A DNA stretch of 64,000 bases from SZUA-430 sp964646885 (GCA_964646885.1 CAZYFM010000002.1:1-64000); one strand, 5' to 3'. Numbered from the stretch's first letter, positions 16,436 to 27,300 are shown. The notes: generated from the sequence alone by a model not told the origin. Translations and numbers: made by a program.

Positions 16436-18343
16436 ATGAGCCTGTTTGGAAAATCACTGCGTCTTGTACTTCTGGCGTCGACGGCGTGCGTCGCATCGCC
16501 ATCACATGCGGAAACCGTCGAGAAGATCGTCGTCACGGGCAGTCGCATCGGCCAGTTGCCGGAAGACCGGCTGGGAACGGCCGTCTCCACAATCACGGCT
16601 GGACAGATCGAGGAGCGCCAGACGCTCTATGTATCTGACATCCTGCGTGACGTGCCGGGCGTTGCCGTCAGCCGGACGGGAGGACCAGGTGGCACCACGC
16701 AAATCCGCACACGCGGAAGCGAGGGCAACCACACCATGGTCCTGCTCGACGGCGCTGAAATCAATGATCCTTTCCAGGGCGAGTTCGACTTCGCCGGGCT
16801 GCTCGGCAATGACATTGAGCGCATTGAAATCCTGAGGGGCAGCCAGAGCGCCCTGTACGGCTCAGACGCGATCGGCGGCGTCATCAACATCATCCCCAAG
16901 CGGGGCAAGGGTGACCTTTCCTTCGCGGGCCAGGCAGAAGCGGGCTCCTTTGCGACGCACGCTGCAACTGCATCAGCTTCATTCGGCACCGACGTGTTCG
17001 ACCTTTATGCGAGCACCGCCTATCACGTCACGGACGGCACGAACAACTCTCGCGCCGGCGACGAGGAAGACGGTGCGCTTGAACGAACGTGGTTCGTGAA
17101 CTCCGGCGTGCGCTTCACTCCCGACATCGAGCTTCGCGCCTTCATCCGCAAAGTGGGCACGCGCGCAGAGGGCGATCCGCAGGATTTTGACTTCTTCTCG
17201 CCGACGCAAGGTCTCGCCATTGATGGCGATGACGTGACCCGCACGGACTCGCTGTATGGCAATGTCCAGCTCGAGGCCACGGGGTTTGGAGGCGTGCTCG
17301 AAACCCGTCTGTCCTACAACTTCACCGACGCGAGCCGGTTCAACTATTCGTTCGGTGCTCCTTCCTTCTTCTCCGAAGGACATCGCGACAAGGTCTCTGG
17401 TGTTGCCGCCGCCGGCTTCAGCACCGGCGAGGCCCGTCACAAGATCACGGGCGCCATCGACTGGAAGCAGGAGACCTACCAGAACCTGCCGATCGGCATT
17501 CCAACGCCGGTGAACGATATCCGCAGGCTCCAGAACATTGGCGCGGTCGCGAGCTACGACGTGGAGTACGGCGACCTCAATGCGGGCATCGCCGTGCGTC
17601 ATGACGAGAATGAACGCTTCCAGGACGCGACGACCTGGCGGGCGCAGCTGAGCTACCGCCTCGGAGACACGAGGCTCCGGGCCACCGCGGGAACCGGCAT
17701 CAAGAACCCGAACAACTTCGAGCTTTTCGGTTTCGATCCGACGAGTTTCATCGGCAACCCTGACCTGAAGGCGGAACGCTCCGTTGGCTGGGACATCGGC
17801 ATTGACCAGTACCTGATGGACCGCAAGGTGAAACTGACGGCGACCTGGTTCAGGGCAACGCTCGAGGATGAGATCTACACGGACTTCATCCTGCCCGCGT
17901 TCATTGCAACGCCCAGGAACCGGACCGACGAAAGCGAGCGCCAGGGTCTGGAGCTCACGGCGGATGCAAGCCTTGGTGACTGGAGCATTGCGGCGGCCTA
18001 CACATTCACTGACGCGGAAGAAAACGGCCTGGAGGAGATCCGCCGACCACGCCACGCCGGTTCGCTGAACATCGCCTACCAGGTGTCAGACCGTGGGCAT
18101 CTTGGCCTTGGTGTGCGCTTCAATGGCGAGCAGCAGGACAACGAGTTTGTCTTCGCGACACCTGAGGACTTCGTCACGCTGGACGCCTTCACGCTCGTGA
18201 ACGCCTATGCATCGTGGCAGGTAACCGACAACCTGGAAGCCTTCGGCCGCGTGGAAAACCTTCTCGACGAACAGTACGAAGAAGTATTTTCATTCACTTC
18301 ACCCGGAATCTCGGCCTATGCTGGCCTGAGATTCAGGATGTAG
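16436..18343 (+). CDS. btuB: BtuB-like TonB-dependent vitamin B12 receptor
   Basis: 635 residues from the ATG at 16436, with GGGGGA upstream; longer upstream frames run into the riboswitch leader. The signal peptide ends SPSHA-ET, followed by a TonB-box-like EKIVVTGSR. The plug domain has typical BtuB segments (VSDILRDVPGVAVSRTGG, VLLDGAEINDPF, IERIEILRGSQSALYGSDAIGGVINII). The 22-stranded barrel ends in the terminal aromatic-type strand AYAGLRFRM. It imports cobalamin or a related corrinoid across the outer membrane using TonB energy. The B12 riboswitch in front supports the substrate. The aldolase gene starts 8 bp later. Confidence 0.93.
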   Translation: MSLFGKSLRLVLLASTACVASPSHAETVEKIVVTGSRIGQLPEDRLGTAVSTITAGQIEERQTLYVSDILRDVPGVAVSRTGGPGGTTQIRTRGSEGNHTMVLLDGAEINDPFQGEFDFAGLLGNDIERIEILRGSQSALYGSDAIGGVINIIPKRGKGDLSFAGQAEAGSFATHAATASASFGTDVFDLYASTAYHVTDGTNNSRAGDEEDGALERTWFVNSGVRFTPDIELRAFIRKVGTRAEGDPQDFDFFSPTQGLAIDGDDVTRTDSLYGNVQLEATGFGGVLETRLSYNFTDASRFNYSFGAPSFFSEGHRDKVSGVAAAGFSTGEARHKITGAIDWKQETYQNLPIGIPTPVNDIRRLQNIGAVASYDVEYGDLNAGIAVRHDENERFQDATTWRAQLSYRLGDTRLRATAGTGIKNPNNFELFGFDPTSFIGNPDLKAERSVGWDIGIDQYLMDRKVKLTATWFRATLEDEIYTDFILPAFIATPRNRTDESERQGLELTADASLGDWSIAAAYTFTDAEENGLEEIRRPRHAGSLNIAYQVSDRGHLGLGVRFNGEQQDNEFVFATPEDFVTLDAFTLVNAYASWQVTDNLEAFGRVENLLDEQYEEVFSFTSPGISAYAGLRFRM

Positions 18344-18351
18344 CGGAGCAG

Positions 18352-19101
18352 ATGCAGGAAAATCCTCTCAAGACGGCGTGGTCCTCGGGCCGCGCCGTCA
18401 CGAATGTCTGGGCCACGGTGCCCTCGTCCTATGCGACCGAGATCCTCGCGCACCAGGGCTGGGATTCGATCACGGTCGACACGCAGCACGGCGTCGTGGG
18501 CTACGCCGACATGGTCGCAATGCTGACCGCGATCAGCACCACCCGCACTGTCCCGCTCGTCCGCGTCGGCTGGAACGATCCTTCCCAGATCATGCGCGCC
18601 GCAGACGCCGGCGCGCTGGGCGTGATTTGCCCGACGATCAACAACCGCGAGGAGTGTGAAGCCTTCGTCGGCGCACTCCGCTATCCGCCAGCAGGCTATC
18701 GCAGCATGGGCCCGAACCGGGCACGACTACTGTTCTCCGACTACGCCGCCAGGGCGCACGCGCTTGTGCTCGCAATTGCCCAGATCGAGACAGCTTCCGG
18801 GCTAGAAAACGTCGAGGCCATCGCCAGCACACCCGGACTGGACATGCTTTATGTAGGCCCGTCCGACCTCGGCATCTCACTGGGGCGTGAAGGCCGCATG
18901 GACCAGACTGACCCGGTCGTCGTGAAGGCGATCGACCGTGTGCTGGCCGTTGCAAAGGCCAACCGTCTGCGCACCGGCATCTATTGCGTGTCGCCGGCGT
19001 ACTCGAAATCGATGTTCAACAAGGGCTTCGATCTTGTTACGGTCGCGTCCGATGCTGGCCTTCTCGGATTGGGCGCTGAGTTGCGCAGCCAGTTCGGCTG
19101 A
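18352..19101 (+). CDS. HpcH/HpaI family aldolase
   Basis: 249 residues from the ATG at 18352, 8 bp after btuB. Motifs match class II pyruvate aldolases: SITVDTQHG (catalytic His), LVRVGWND (pyruvate-binding Arg), AQIETASGLENVEAI (metal Glu) and YVGPSDLGISLG (metal Asp). The expected reaction is cleavage of a 4-hydroxy-2-oxo acid to pyruvate and an aldehyde, as in 2-keto-3-deoxy-rhamnonate or 4-hydroxy-2-oxoheptanedioate aldolases. The substrate is not readable. No B12-dependent enzyme is obvious in the unit, so riboswitch control is puzzling. Confidence 0.9.
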   Translation: MQENPLKTAWSSGRAVTNVWATVPSSYATEILAHQGWDSITVDTQHGVVGYADMVAMLTAISTTRTVPLVRVGWNDPSQIMRAADAGALGVICPTINNREECEAFVGALRYPPAGYRSMGPNRARLLFSDYAARAHALVLAIAQIETASGLENVEAIASTPGLDMLYVGPSDLGISLGREGRMDQTDPVVVKAIDRVLAVAKANRLRTGIYCVSPAYSKSMFNKGFDLVTVASDAGLLGLGAELRSQFG

Positions 19102-19145
19102 AGTCCGGCCAGTCATTCCAGACACCAGAACCGAAAGGCCCCCAA

Positions 19146-19919
19146 ATGTCAGAACCCGTGCTCCTTGTTGATGTCAGGGATGAAGTCGCCCTCGTCACGC
19201 TGAACCGGCCGCAGGCCATGAACGCGCTGTCGCGCGACCTGCGTGCAGCGATTGCGGAGACCTTCGACAGGCTCAACGCCGATCCCGGCGTGCGGGCCGC
19301 CATCCTCACCGGCGCAGGCAAGGCCTTTTGCGCCGGCCTCGACCTGAAGGAACTCGGTCGCGGTTCGGACTCCGTGTCGGCCAGCGTCGAAACGCAGGAC
19401 CCTGTCACCTCGCTCAACCGCTTCACCAAGCCCGTCATCGGCGCCATCAACGGCGTCGCCATCACGGGGGGCTTCGAGCTCGCGCTGGCCTGCGACGTGC
19501 TCATCTGTTCGCCGGAGGCACGCTTCGCCGACACGCATGGCCGCGTGGGCATCCTGCCCGGATGGGGGCTGTCACAGAAACTGTCGCGCACGATCGGCAT
19601 TTACCGCGCGAAGGAACTCTCGCTGACCGGAAACTTCCTGGGCGCCGCCCAGGCCCTTGAATGGGGCATGATCAACCGGATCGTTCCCGCCGACGAGCTT
19701 GTCCCGGCCTGCCGAAAGCTCGCAGCTGACATGCTGACGCTCGTCCCGGAATGTCTGCCTGCATACAAGAAGCTGATTGACGACGGATACGCCCAGGCTT
19801 TCGGCCCCTCGCTCGAGACCGAGAAACGTTTCTCCGCAGCCGCCAACAAGGCCGTCAGCGCCAGCGCCATCGAATCCCGTCGCGAACAGGTTCGCGCCCG
19901 CGGCCAGGCCCAGAAGTAA
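19146..19919 (+). CDS. Enoyl-CoA hydratase/isomerase (crotonase) family protein
   Basis: 257 residues. The crotonase fold has the oxyanion-hole segments GKAFCAGLDL and NGVAITGGFELALACDV. The first catalytic Glu (Glu144 of rat hydratase) is kept in GGFE. The second (Glu164) falls on His in RFADTHGRVGI. That FADTH variant is seen in a crotonase subgroup whose hydratase activity is uncertain. CoA-thioester chemistry on a short or branched acyl chain is likely, but the reaction may not be hydration. It sits 44 bp after the aldolase and 6 bp before the amidase. Confidence 0.88.
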   Translation: MSEPVLLVDVRDEVALVTLNRPQAMNALSRDLRAAIAETFDRLNADPGVRAAILTGAGKAFCAGLDLKELGRGSDSVSASVETQDPVTSLNRFTKPVIGAINGVAITGGFELALACDVLICSPEARFADTHGRVGILPGWGLSQKLSRTIGIYRAKELSLTGNFLGAAQALEWGMINRIVPADELVPACRKLAADMLTLVPECLPAYKKLIDDGYAQAFGPSLETEKRFSAAANKAVSASAIESRREQVRARGQAQK

Positions 19920-19925
19920 CAGCAC

Positions 19926-21326
19926 ATGACCAAGCCCATCTGGGCCCTTGATGCCACTGAAACCGCAAGCCTGATCCGTGCGGGCAAGCTGTCTGCACGG
20001 GAAGCGGTGGACGCGCATCTGGCGAGGCTCGACGCTGTCAATCCGAAACTGAACGCAGTCGTTCGCGTGCTCGCCGAAGAGGCGCGAGCCGAAGCCCTGA
20101 AGGCCGACGAAGCACAGGCGCAGGGAAAGCCGCTCGGACCTCTGCACGGTGTTCCGTTCACGACGAAAATCAATGTCGACCAGAAGGGCCAGCCAACAGA
20201 CAACGGCGTGGTCCTGCTGAAGGACCTTGTTGCAAGGGAAGACAGTCCACACGTCGCGCACCTCCGGAACGCGGGCGCCATATCCATCGGGCGCACCAAC
20301 TCGCCCGCCTTCGCGATGAGGGCGACAACGGACAACGCCCTCCATGGACTGACGCTCAATCCCTGGAACAGGGAAGTCACGTGCGGTGGCTCTTCAGGTG
20401 GCGCCGGCGCGAGCCTTGCCGTCGGAATCGGCGCATTTGCACAAGGCAACGATATTGGTGGTTCCATCCGCTGGCCAAGCTACTGCAACGGTGTGGCCGG
20501 CCTGCGCCCGACCATCGGCCGTGTCCCCGGTTTCAATGGAACTGCCACGGCCCCCAGGGCCTTCGCCGCGCAACTCATGTCGGTCAATGGACCGATGGCG
20601 CGATCCATACGCGACCTGCGGCTGACCCTGGCCATCATGTCCAAGGCAGATTCCCGCGATCCCGTGTGGGTCGATGTGCCGACCGAGCGACCGCGACCAC
20701 CCAACGCAAGGCGGGCTGCGGTCGTGATCGAGGACTCGCTGCCACCAGGCATCAAGGCAACGATGCGGCGCGCCGCCCGCCACCTGCAGGATGCAGGCTA
20801 CGATGTGGCCGAAGCAACGTTGCCGTCACTCGACCGCCTGCCTGAACTCTGGGCGTCCATCGGTCTCAGCGAGATCGCGACACTGCTGCGCCCGTTGCTG
20901 CCCGCGACGGGCGACGCAGGAATTCAGGCCTTCATCGAGAGTTTCTGGAAGTTGCGGGGCGAGACGGACATTGCCGCTTACCAGGCCGCCCTGAGGGAAC
21001 GGGAGACGATCCTCCACCAGTGGCGGACGCTGTTTTCCGACAGGCCTGTCGTTCTGCTGCCGTCCTGCGCCGAACGGTCAGTACCGGTGGGCATCGACAC
21101 GCAGGGAGAAGAAGCGGTCCAGCGCCTGCTCCAGGCCATCCGGTACCAGCTTTCCCTCCCCGTGCTCGGACTGCCAGGCGTCGCCGTCCCCATGCACAGC
21201 GACGACGGTCTCCCCGACGGGATCCAGGTGATTTCACCCCGCTTCCGCGAAGACATCGCCCTGGATGCAGCCGAGGCCATTGAGGCCCGTGAGCCTCCGG
21301 TCACACCGATTGATCCGAAGTGGTGA
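19926..21326 (+). CDS. Amidase signature family hydrolase
   Basis: 466 residues. It has the amidase triad: Lys in VPFTTKINVDQKG, the Gly/Ser-rich CGGSSGGAGASLA, and the cis-Ser segment GNDIGGSIRWPS. It is clearly different from the other amidase in this window. It starts 6 bp after the crotonase, so it belongs to the same transcript. Likely cytosolic, with no signal peptide. The substrate is unknown; with an aldolase and crotonase it could belong to a small catabolic route for an amide-containing compound. Its stop directly abuts the stop of the convergent prolyl oligopeptidase. Confidence 0.9.
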   Translation: MTKPIWALDATETASLIRAGKLSAREAVDAHLARLDAVNPKLNAVVRVLAEEARAEALKADEAQAQGKPLGPLHGVPFTTKINVDQKGQPTDNGVVLLKDLVAREDSPHVAHLRNAGAISIGRTNSPAFAMRATTDNALHGLTLNPWNREVTCGGSSGGAGASLAVGIGAFAQGNDIGGSIRWPSYCNGVAGLRPTIGRVPGFNGTATAPRAFAAQLMSVNGPMARSIRDLRLTLAIMSKADSRDPVWVDVPTERPRPPNARRAAVVIEDSLPPGIKATMRRAARHLQDAGYDVAEATLPSLDRLPELWASIGLSEIATLLRPLLPATGDAGIQAFIESFWKLRGETDIAAYQAALRERETILHQWRTLFSDRPVVLLPSCAERSVPVGIDTQGEEAVQRLLQAIRYQLSLPVLGLPGVAVPMHSDDGLPDGIQVISPRFREDIALDAAEAIEAREPPVTPIDPKW

Positions 21327-23417
21327 TCAGTCCATCAGCTTCTGGGACAGGTAAACGTAGTGCCTGGCCCAGCGGTCGGCATTGAGCGCCGGATCCGCGT
21401 CATTCGAGTGCCCACCAAAAGTATTCTCAAAATAGAGATACGGTGCCCCAAGCTGCGACAGGCGCGCCGCGAACTTGCGGGCATGGCCCGGATGCACGCG
21501 GTCGTCTTCCGTGTTCGTGGTGACATAGGGTTCAGGATAGGTCACCCCCGCCTTCAGCTTCTGGTACCCGGAATAGGCCGAAATGAACGCACGGTCGCCG
21601 GCAACGTCCGGATTGCCGTACTCCGCCACCCACGAAGCACCAGCGGAGAGCTTGTGGTACCGCAGCATGTCGATCAGCGGGCTTTCGACCACCACCGCAT
21701 TGAACAGGTCCGGACGCTGCGTCATCGAAACCGTCGTCAGCACGCCGCCGTTGGAACGCCCGTAGATGCCGAGGCGCCTGGGTGACGTGACCTTGCGCGC
21801 AATGAGGTCCTCGCCCACCGCTGCAAAATCATCGAAGGCCCGCTGCCGGTTCTCGCGCAGCGCCGACTGGTGCCACGCCGGACCGAACTCGCCGCCACCC
21901 CGGATGTTCGCAATCACATAGGCGCCGCCCCGCTCAAGCCAGAGCTTTCCCATCTCCGGCAGGTACACCGGTGGCTTCGAGAGCTGGAAACCGCCATACC
22001 CAAAAAGAAGAGTAGGCGTTGAACCATCCGCCTTCACACCCTTCGGCATGACGAGGAAATACGGGATTTTTGTTCCGTCCTTCGAGGTCGCCCAATGCTG
22101 GGCGACGCTGTGGCCTGACGCCTTGAACTTTGGAGGCAGCGAAGCGACAAGTTGCGGCTTTCCGCGCGCCACATCGACTGACCAGAGCCGTGTGGGCTCA
22201 AGAAAACTCTCCGATGTGATGAACAGGAGCGATCCGCTCTCCTGAGCCGCCCGCACGGTCAGCGAGGAATTTTCGGGCAGCGGGAGGCGTTGCCCCGACC
22301 AGCCTTTCGCATCGCGCCTGTAGACTTCAACCGCACCCTTCACGTTGTCGAGCATCTGCACGACGACAGTCTCGCGTGTCACCTCAACCGAGTCGATCGT
22401 CTGGGATGACGCCGGCTGCATGACGAGCTCGGCGACGAGTTCCGGGCGATCCGGCGCCTTGCGGAGGCCTGCGAGATCAATCGCCACCAGCGCACCCTGC
22501 GCGAAGTTTTTCCACTTGTCCTGCACCGTGAAGATCATTCGTCCATTGACGAAGCCACGCAGCGAAGCAAACGTCGGCAACCCGACCTTGACGGGTGCCG
22601 GACCATCAATCAGATGGAGCTCGACATCAAAGAAGCCGACGCGACGCTCGGCCAGGCGGGCGGCCACGGATCCATCTTCATTGCGCAGCACGGTTGTTGA
22701 AACCATCGTATCCTTGCGGTCTGCACGGAAGACGATGCGCGCGTCCTCGATCCGCTGCCCCCGCTTCAGCTCTCGCACCACGGCCGGATAACCAGACTCC
22801 GTCGTCTCGCTGTCATTGAGCGCGCGCGAAACGAGAATCGTATCAGCGTCGACAAACTCAACCGACTGCTTCGCCCGACCCAGCTGGAAGCCACCTTTCA
22901 CGAACTGCCGGGTCCGCGCATCAAACTCGCGCACCTCGACCGCGTCACCGCCGCCATCCGAGAGCCGGACAAGGCAAAGCCGCTCTTCCCGTGGCAGGCA
23001 GCTCGCGCCCTTGAAGAACCAGTTCCGCTTTTCGACACGGGACAACGCATCAAAGTCGAGAACGGTCGTCCAGCGCGGCGCGCCGGTCCGGTACGAAGCG
23101 AGCGTCGTCGCCCGCCAGACGCCGTGCGGATGCTTGGCATCCTGCCAGAGGCTGTCGACTCCGCCGGCACGAAACGTCGGCATCGCAATGCGGTCCTTGG
23201 CAGTGAATATCTTGAGCGCCTCGCGCCGATATCCTGCATAGCGCCGGTCGCCCGTCAGCCTCTTCAGGGTCTTCTCATTCTCGGCGCTGACCCAGGCCAG
23301 CGCCTTCTCGCCATGCACGTCTTCCAGCCAGATGTTCGGATCATCGCTCGCATCAGTCATGGAAACACAGGCTGTCAGGGACAGTGAAACCGCTGCAACG
23401 GCAAGGAGAAAACGCAT
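21327..23417 (-). CDS. Prolyl oligopeptidase family serine peptidase, lipoprotein
   Basis: 696 residues from the ATG at 23417. That start exposes a lipoprotein signal with lipobox LTAC (Cys17). The N-terminal beta-propeller (about 70-420) is followed by the peptidase domain: PTLLFGYGGF, ANIRGGGEFGPAWHQ, catalytic Ser555 in IYGRSNGG, Asp in TEDDRVHPGHA and His in FGGHSND. S9 family enzymes cleave short proline-containing peptides. Lipid anchoring puts this one in the periplasm or outer membrane, in contrast to cytosolic enzymes. Ends directly at the convergent amidase stop. Confidence 0.92.
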   Translation of the reverse strand: MRFLLAVAAVSLSLTACVSMTDASDDPNIWLEDVHGEKALAWVSAENEKTLKRLTGDRRYAGYRREALKIFTAKDRIAMPTFRAGGVDSLWQDAKHPHGVWRATTLASYRTGAPRWTTVLDFDALSRVEKRNWFFKGASCLPREERLCLVRLSDGGGDAVEVREFDARTRQFVKGGFQLGRAKQSVEFVDADTILVSRALNDSETTESGYPAVVRELKRGQRIEDARIVFRADRKDTMVSTTVLRNEDGSVAARLAERRVGFFDVELHLIDGPAPVKVGLPTFASLRGFVNGRMIFTVQDKWKNFAQGALVAIDLAGLRKAPDRPELVAELVMQPASSQTIDSVEVTRETVVVQMLDNVKGAVEVYRRDAKGWSGQRLPLPENSSLTVRAAQESGSLLFITSESFLEPTRLWSVDVARGKPQLVASLPPKFKASGHSVAQHWATSKDGTKIPYFLVMPKGVKADGSTPTLLFGYGGFQLSKPPVYLPEMGKLWLERGGAYVIANIRGGGEFGPAWHQSALRENRQRAFDDFAAVGEDLIARKVTSPRRLGIYGRSNGGVLTTVSMTQRPDLFNAVVVESPLIDMLRYHKLSAGASWVAEYGNPDVAGDRAFISAYSGYQKLKAGVTYPEPYVTTNTEDDRVHPGHARKFAARLSQLGAPYLYFENTFGGHSNDADPALNADRWARHYVYLSQKLMD

Positions 23418-23538
23418 CGAAGCATCCCGGATATGAACGTCGCCGCACATTAGCCCGCGAGGCGCAGCCCGTCCAATGTCTCTGGCTCACGCTGCCGTGA
23501 AGCGCTACGTTTTGCTCGAACTCCAAGGAGAATGCCCC

Positions 23539-24318
23539 ATGTCTCAGCAACCCGGCTCCGTCCAGTCCCTCGTCGACGATCTCAACGCACTGCTGAGGCT
23601 GAAGACGACCGTCACCGCCATGAAGCTCTTCGAGCGCGTGGAAGACATGGAGGCCGTCCCCAAGATCAGGCGCCCCAAGGCAATCCACACGACGGACCAG
23701 ATCGTCTCCATGGCCTCGCGACTCGGCTGGACCGTGGGCATCACGGCAGAAGACCTGGCGGGAGCGCAATGCGGCGCCGTCATTGGCCTCGCGCCCCAGG
23801 ACGAGAACTGGCTGTCAGGCAAGCCCTATGTCGGCGTGTGGCACGAAGGAGCCGCAGACGCACGCGCCCGGCAGGAAGCGCTCTCGGTTGTTCCGTTCGG
23901 CCGATACAAGGCGATGGCCGTGTCCCCGCTGGCCTCAGGTCGCCTCGATCCGCCTGACATCTGCCTCGTCTACGCGACGCCAGGGCAGATGATCATCCTG
24001 ATCAATGGCCTCCAGTACAGGAACTACAAGCGTTTCGACTGGAGCGTGGTGGGCGAGACTGCGTGCGCCGACTCGTGGGGCCGCGCGCTCAAGACAGGCG
24101 AGCCAAGCCTCTCCCTGCCCTGCTTCGCGGAGCGCCGCTATGGCGGCGTGCCAGACGAAGAGATGCTGATGGCACTCTCGCCGGCCCACCTGCGCATTGC
24201 TGTCGAAGGCATGAAAGCACTTGCGAAGAATGGCCTGCGCTATCCGATCCCGCCCTACGGCATCCAGAATGACGTACGCGCAGGCCTCGGCGTCAGCTAC
24301 AGCGACAAGCCGGCCTAG
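23539..24318 (+). CDS. DUF169 family protein
   Basis: 259 residues from the ATG at 23539, with AAGGAGA upstream. The pattern matches DUF169: VQSLVDDLNALLRLKTTVTAMKLFE near the start, then ALSVVPFGRYKAMAVSPLASG, PDICLVYATPGQMIILINGLQY and a Cys-containing ETACADSWGRALKTGEPSLSLPCFAERRYGG. The biochemical role is unknown; conserved cysteines could bind a cofactor. No operon partner is obvious. The stop shares CTAG with the stop of the giant autotransporter on the other strand. Confidence 0.82.
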   Translation: MSQQPGSVQSLVDDLNALLRLKTTVTAMKLFERVEDMEAVPKIRRPKAIHTTDQIVSMASRLGWTVGITAEDLAGAQCGAVIGLAPQDENWLSGKPYVGVWHEGAADARARQEALSVVPFGRYKAMAVSPLASGRLDPPDICLVYATPGQMIILINGLQYRNYKRFDWSVVGETACADSWGRALKTGEPSLSLPCFAERRYGGVPDEEMLMALSPAHLRIAVEGMKALAKNGLRYPIPPYGIQNDVRAGLGVSYSDKPA

Positions 24319-27300
24319 AACGCCAGCCTGAAGCCGCCCCTACCCTCATAGCCCTCAACCTCGGTGTCGAGACCGTGGGTAATGCGCCCCTGTGCGAACA
24401 GCGACAGGCTATCCGCCACGCGCGCGTCAAATCCGATGTCGGCATCCAGGATCATGGACCCGATATCCGACGTGGCCGTGGCGCCGCCAAGCGTCACGGA
24501 ATTGCCGCCATCAAGATCATCTGACAGCGCCAGGGCAATGTAGGGCCTGACTGTGTCACCGAAGATCGCCGCATCCAGGCGCGCCGCCGCAGCCGCGCTC
24601 CAGTTCGACACCGTCTCCTCCGATCCTGCGATGAGGCAATCCCCGCCACATTCGGTACCGTTGTAGTCCAGCCGGCCACTCAGCGTAAGCGAGGTCGACT
24701 GGCTGAACGGCACCGTGTACCCGGCAACGAGATGGCCAAGCTGGCCCTTTACGTCCGCGATGTAGAAGCCACCGCCGGCCTTTGTGACATCCCACTCTGT
24801 CTTCGCGTATCCCAGGGCTGCGACGGCAAAGAAGTTGCCCTTCACGTAGCCAGCATGAGCCTGGTAGCGACCGCCGTCACCGATGAGCTGCGCCGTGCCT
24901 TGGGCGAGCGATACATCCGCGTCGGTCTTGCCGTAGCTGCCCGAGAAGCCCGCGAAGAAGTTCTGCCCGATCGCAACGTCGCCACCGGCGCTGAAGCAGT
25001 CATACTCTGCATCCAGCGCCGACCCCGTATCTGCACCGGTCGAAAGGCTGCCATGCCGCACATCGGCATACACGCGGTAGTTTTTCCCGCCAAAGTCTGG
25101 ATGCGTATTGTCAGCACGGCCGCAGAGCGCGGCTGTAGACCTGCCCACCGAAAGGATCGCCGTGTTCAGCGCCACTTCCTGGAGCGCCGCCGCGCGAAGG
25201 AAGAACCCGTCCGTCGTTCCATTGTAGTCCTGCTCGTAGTGCAGGAGGTACTCAAAGCCACCGGAGATCACCGGACCAGCGAGGCTGAAGGCGTTGGAAG
25301 CCACATTGCCGCCCACCCGCACAAGCTCGAAACCCAAACCCGTCGTCTCCGTCGGCGAACCCGACGGCGCGACAGGGAGAATGGAGATCGACGTGGTTCC
25401 CGTCACGTTGCCCCCGACCTGCAGATAGTCATGCGTCGTGCCGTTGACGGGCGCGCCGCCATTGTTCAATTGCACTTCAGCGACGAGCAGTCCGCCGCCA
25501 GCGTAATTGCCACCGACAATCGTTGACCCGGGCGAATTTCCGGACTTCAGCGATCCCAGGTTGGTGAGATCTCCACCGATCGTGTTCGTTCCCGAGAGCG
25601 TACCCGCAGCGTTGATGAGGACGCTGCCTGCAATCGCGCCATTCACGTTGAGCTCGCCCGCGTTCACGGTCGTAAGGCCGGAATATCCCAGGCTGGCCGT
25701 CGAGAACTTGCCCGATCCTTCCTTCGTCATGCCACCGGTACCCGTGATGGTGCCGCTGAACGAGCTGTTCGAGGCATCGCCGGTCGTGAGCGTATTTGCC
25801 CCAAGGGTCACGCCTCCCGCACCAGACAGGCTTCCGATGCGCTCGGAATTGGCCAGGTTGAATGTGGCGCCCGCGGCGACATTCACCGCACCACCATCTC
25901 CAATCGCCGCCCCATTCGCGGCCGTGAGCGTGCCAGCGCTGATCGTCGTGGTACCAGTGCTCGTATTCGAACCGCTGAGCGTGAACACGCCCGATCCCTG
26001 CTTCGTCAGGCTTCCTGCGCCGAAGACGGCACCCGCGAATGAACTATTGGCCGCTGTGCCGAGTGTCAGTGTTCCCGAGGCCAGGTTCAGTGAACTTCCC
26101 GCAGCGCCGGAAAGTGTTCCGATCGTCTCGGAGCCAGCAACTTCAAACGTGGCGCCTGAGGCAACCGACACCAGACCGGTATCAGCAATCGCTGCACCTC
26201 CGGAAACGGCAAGCACGCCACCAGCAACCGAAGTATTGCCTGTGTACGTGTTGGGTCCCGCGAGCACCTGTCGACCTGCACCAGACTTCGTCACTCCGCC
26301 TGACCCGGAAATTGAGCCCGAGAAGGTGGATGAACCCGCCGTGCCGTTGATGGTCAGCGAATTCGCTCCCATCGCAATGCTTCCACCTGCCGCACCCGTA
26401 AGCGCACCAATGGTCTCCGACGACAGAAGCGACAGGGTTGCGCCTGTCGCAACATGAACGGACGACACATCAGCCAGCGCTGCGCCTCCCGACACCTCAA
26501 GCGTACCAGCCGAAACTGTCGTAGCTCCGGAGTATGTGTTCGAACCTGAGAGGGTGAAGATCCCCGAGCCCTGCTTGGTCAGGCCGCCACTTCCGCTGAT
26601 CACGCCCGCAAATGTCGTGTTGCTGGCGTCGCCTGTCGTCAGGGTGCCCGAAACGAGATCGACAGACGAACCTGCCACACCCGAAAGGCTTCCGATGGTC
26701 TCGGAACTGAAAACCTGGAGCGTCGCACCGCTTGCAACGGCCACCGCGCCACTGTCTGCAATCGCACTGCCGTTCTGCAGGCCAAGCGTACCACCATTGA
26801 CGTTGGTCGCACCGCTGTAGGTGTTGGTGCCGGACAACAGCATGCTGCCGGACCCCTGCTTGGTAAGGCCACCTGTCCCCGTCATCGAGCCCGCGAAGAT
26901 CGTGCTGCTAGCGTCGCCGGTCGTGAGATCGAAGCTGCCGAGGTCCACGGTGGACAGCGCCATGCCGGACAGCGAGCCAATCGTTTCCGAGGCAAGCAGG
27001 CGAAGCGTTGCCCCGCCACCCACGGTAACGCCTCCGGCATCCCCGATGGCGCTTCCCCCTGCCAGTTCCAGGACGCCACCATTTACCGAAGTCAGCCCCG
27101 TGTAGGTGTTCGCACCACTCAGGCGCTGCGTTCCCGCTCCCGATTTTGTTACCCCACCGGTTCCGCTGATCACGCCTGCAAAATCCGCCGAACCAGCAGC
27201 GAGATTGATCGTAAGCGTGTTACCGCCGAGCGTTACCTGAGAACCGCCAACACCGGTCAGACCACCAATTGTCTCAGAACCAAGCAACCCCAGAATGCCG

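Noticed and set aside
16436..23417. Mobile element or genomic island around the riboswitch unit
   Set aside because: No integrase, transposase, tRNA, flanking direct repeats or base-composition shift was seen.
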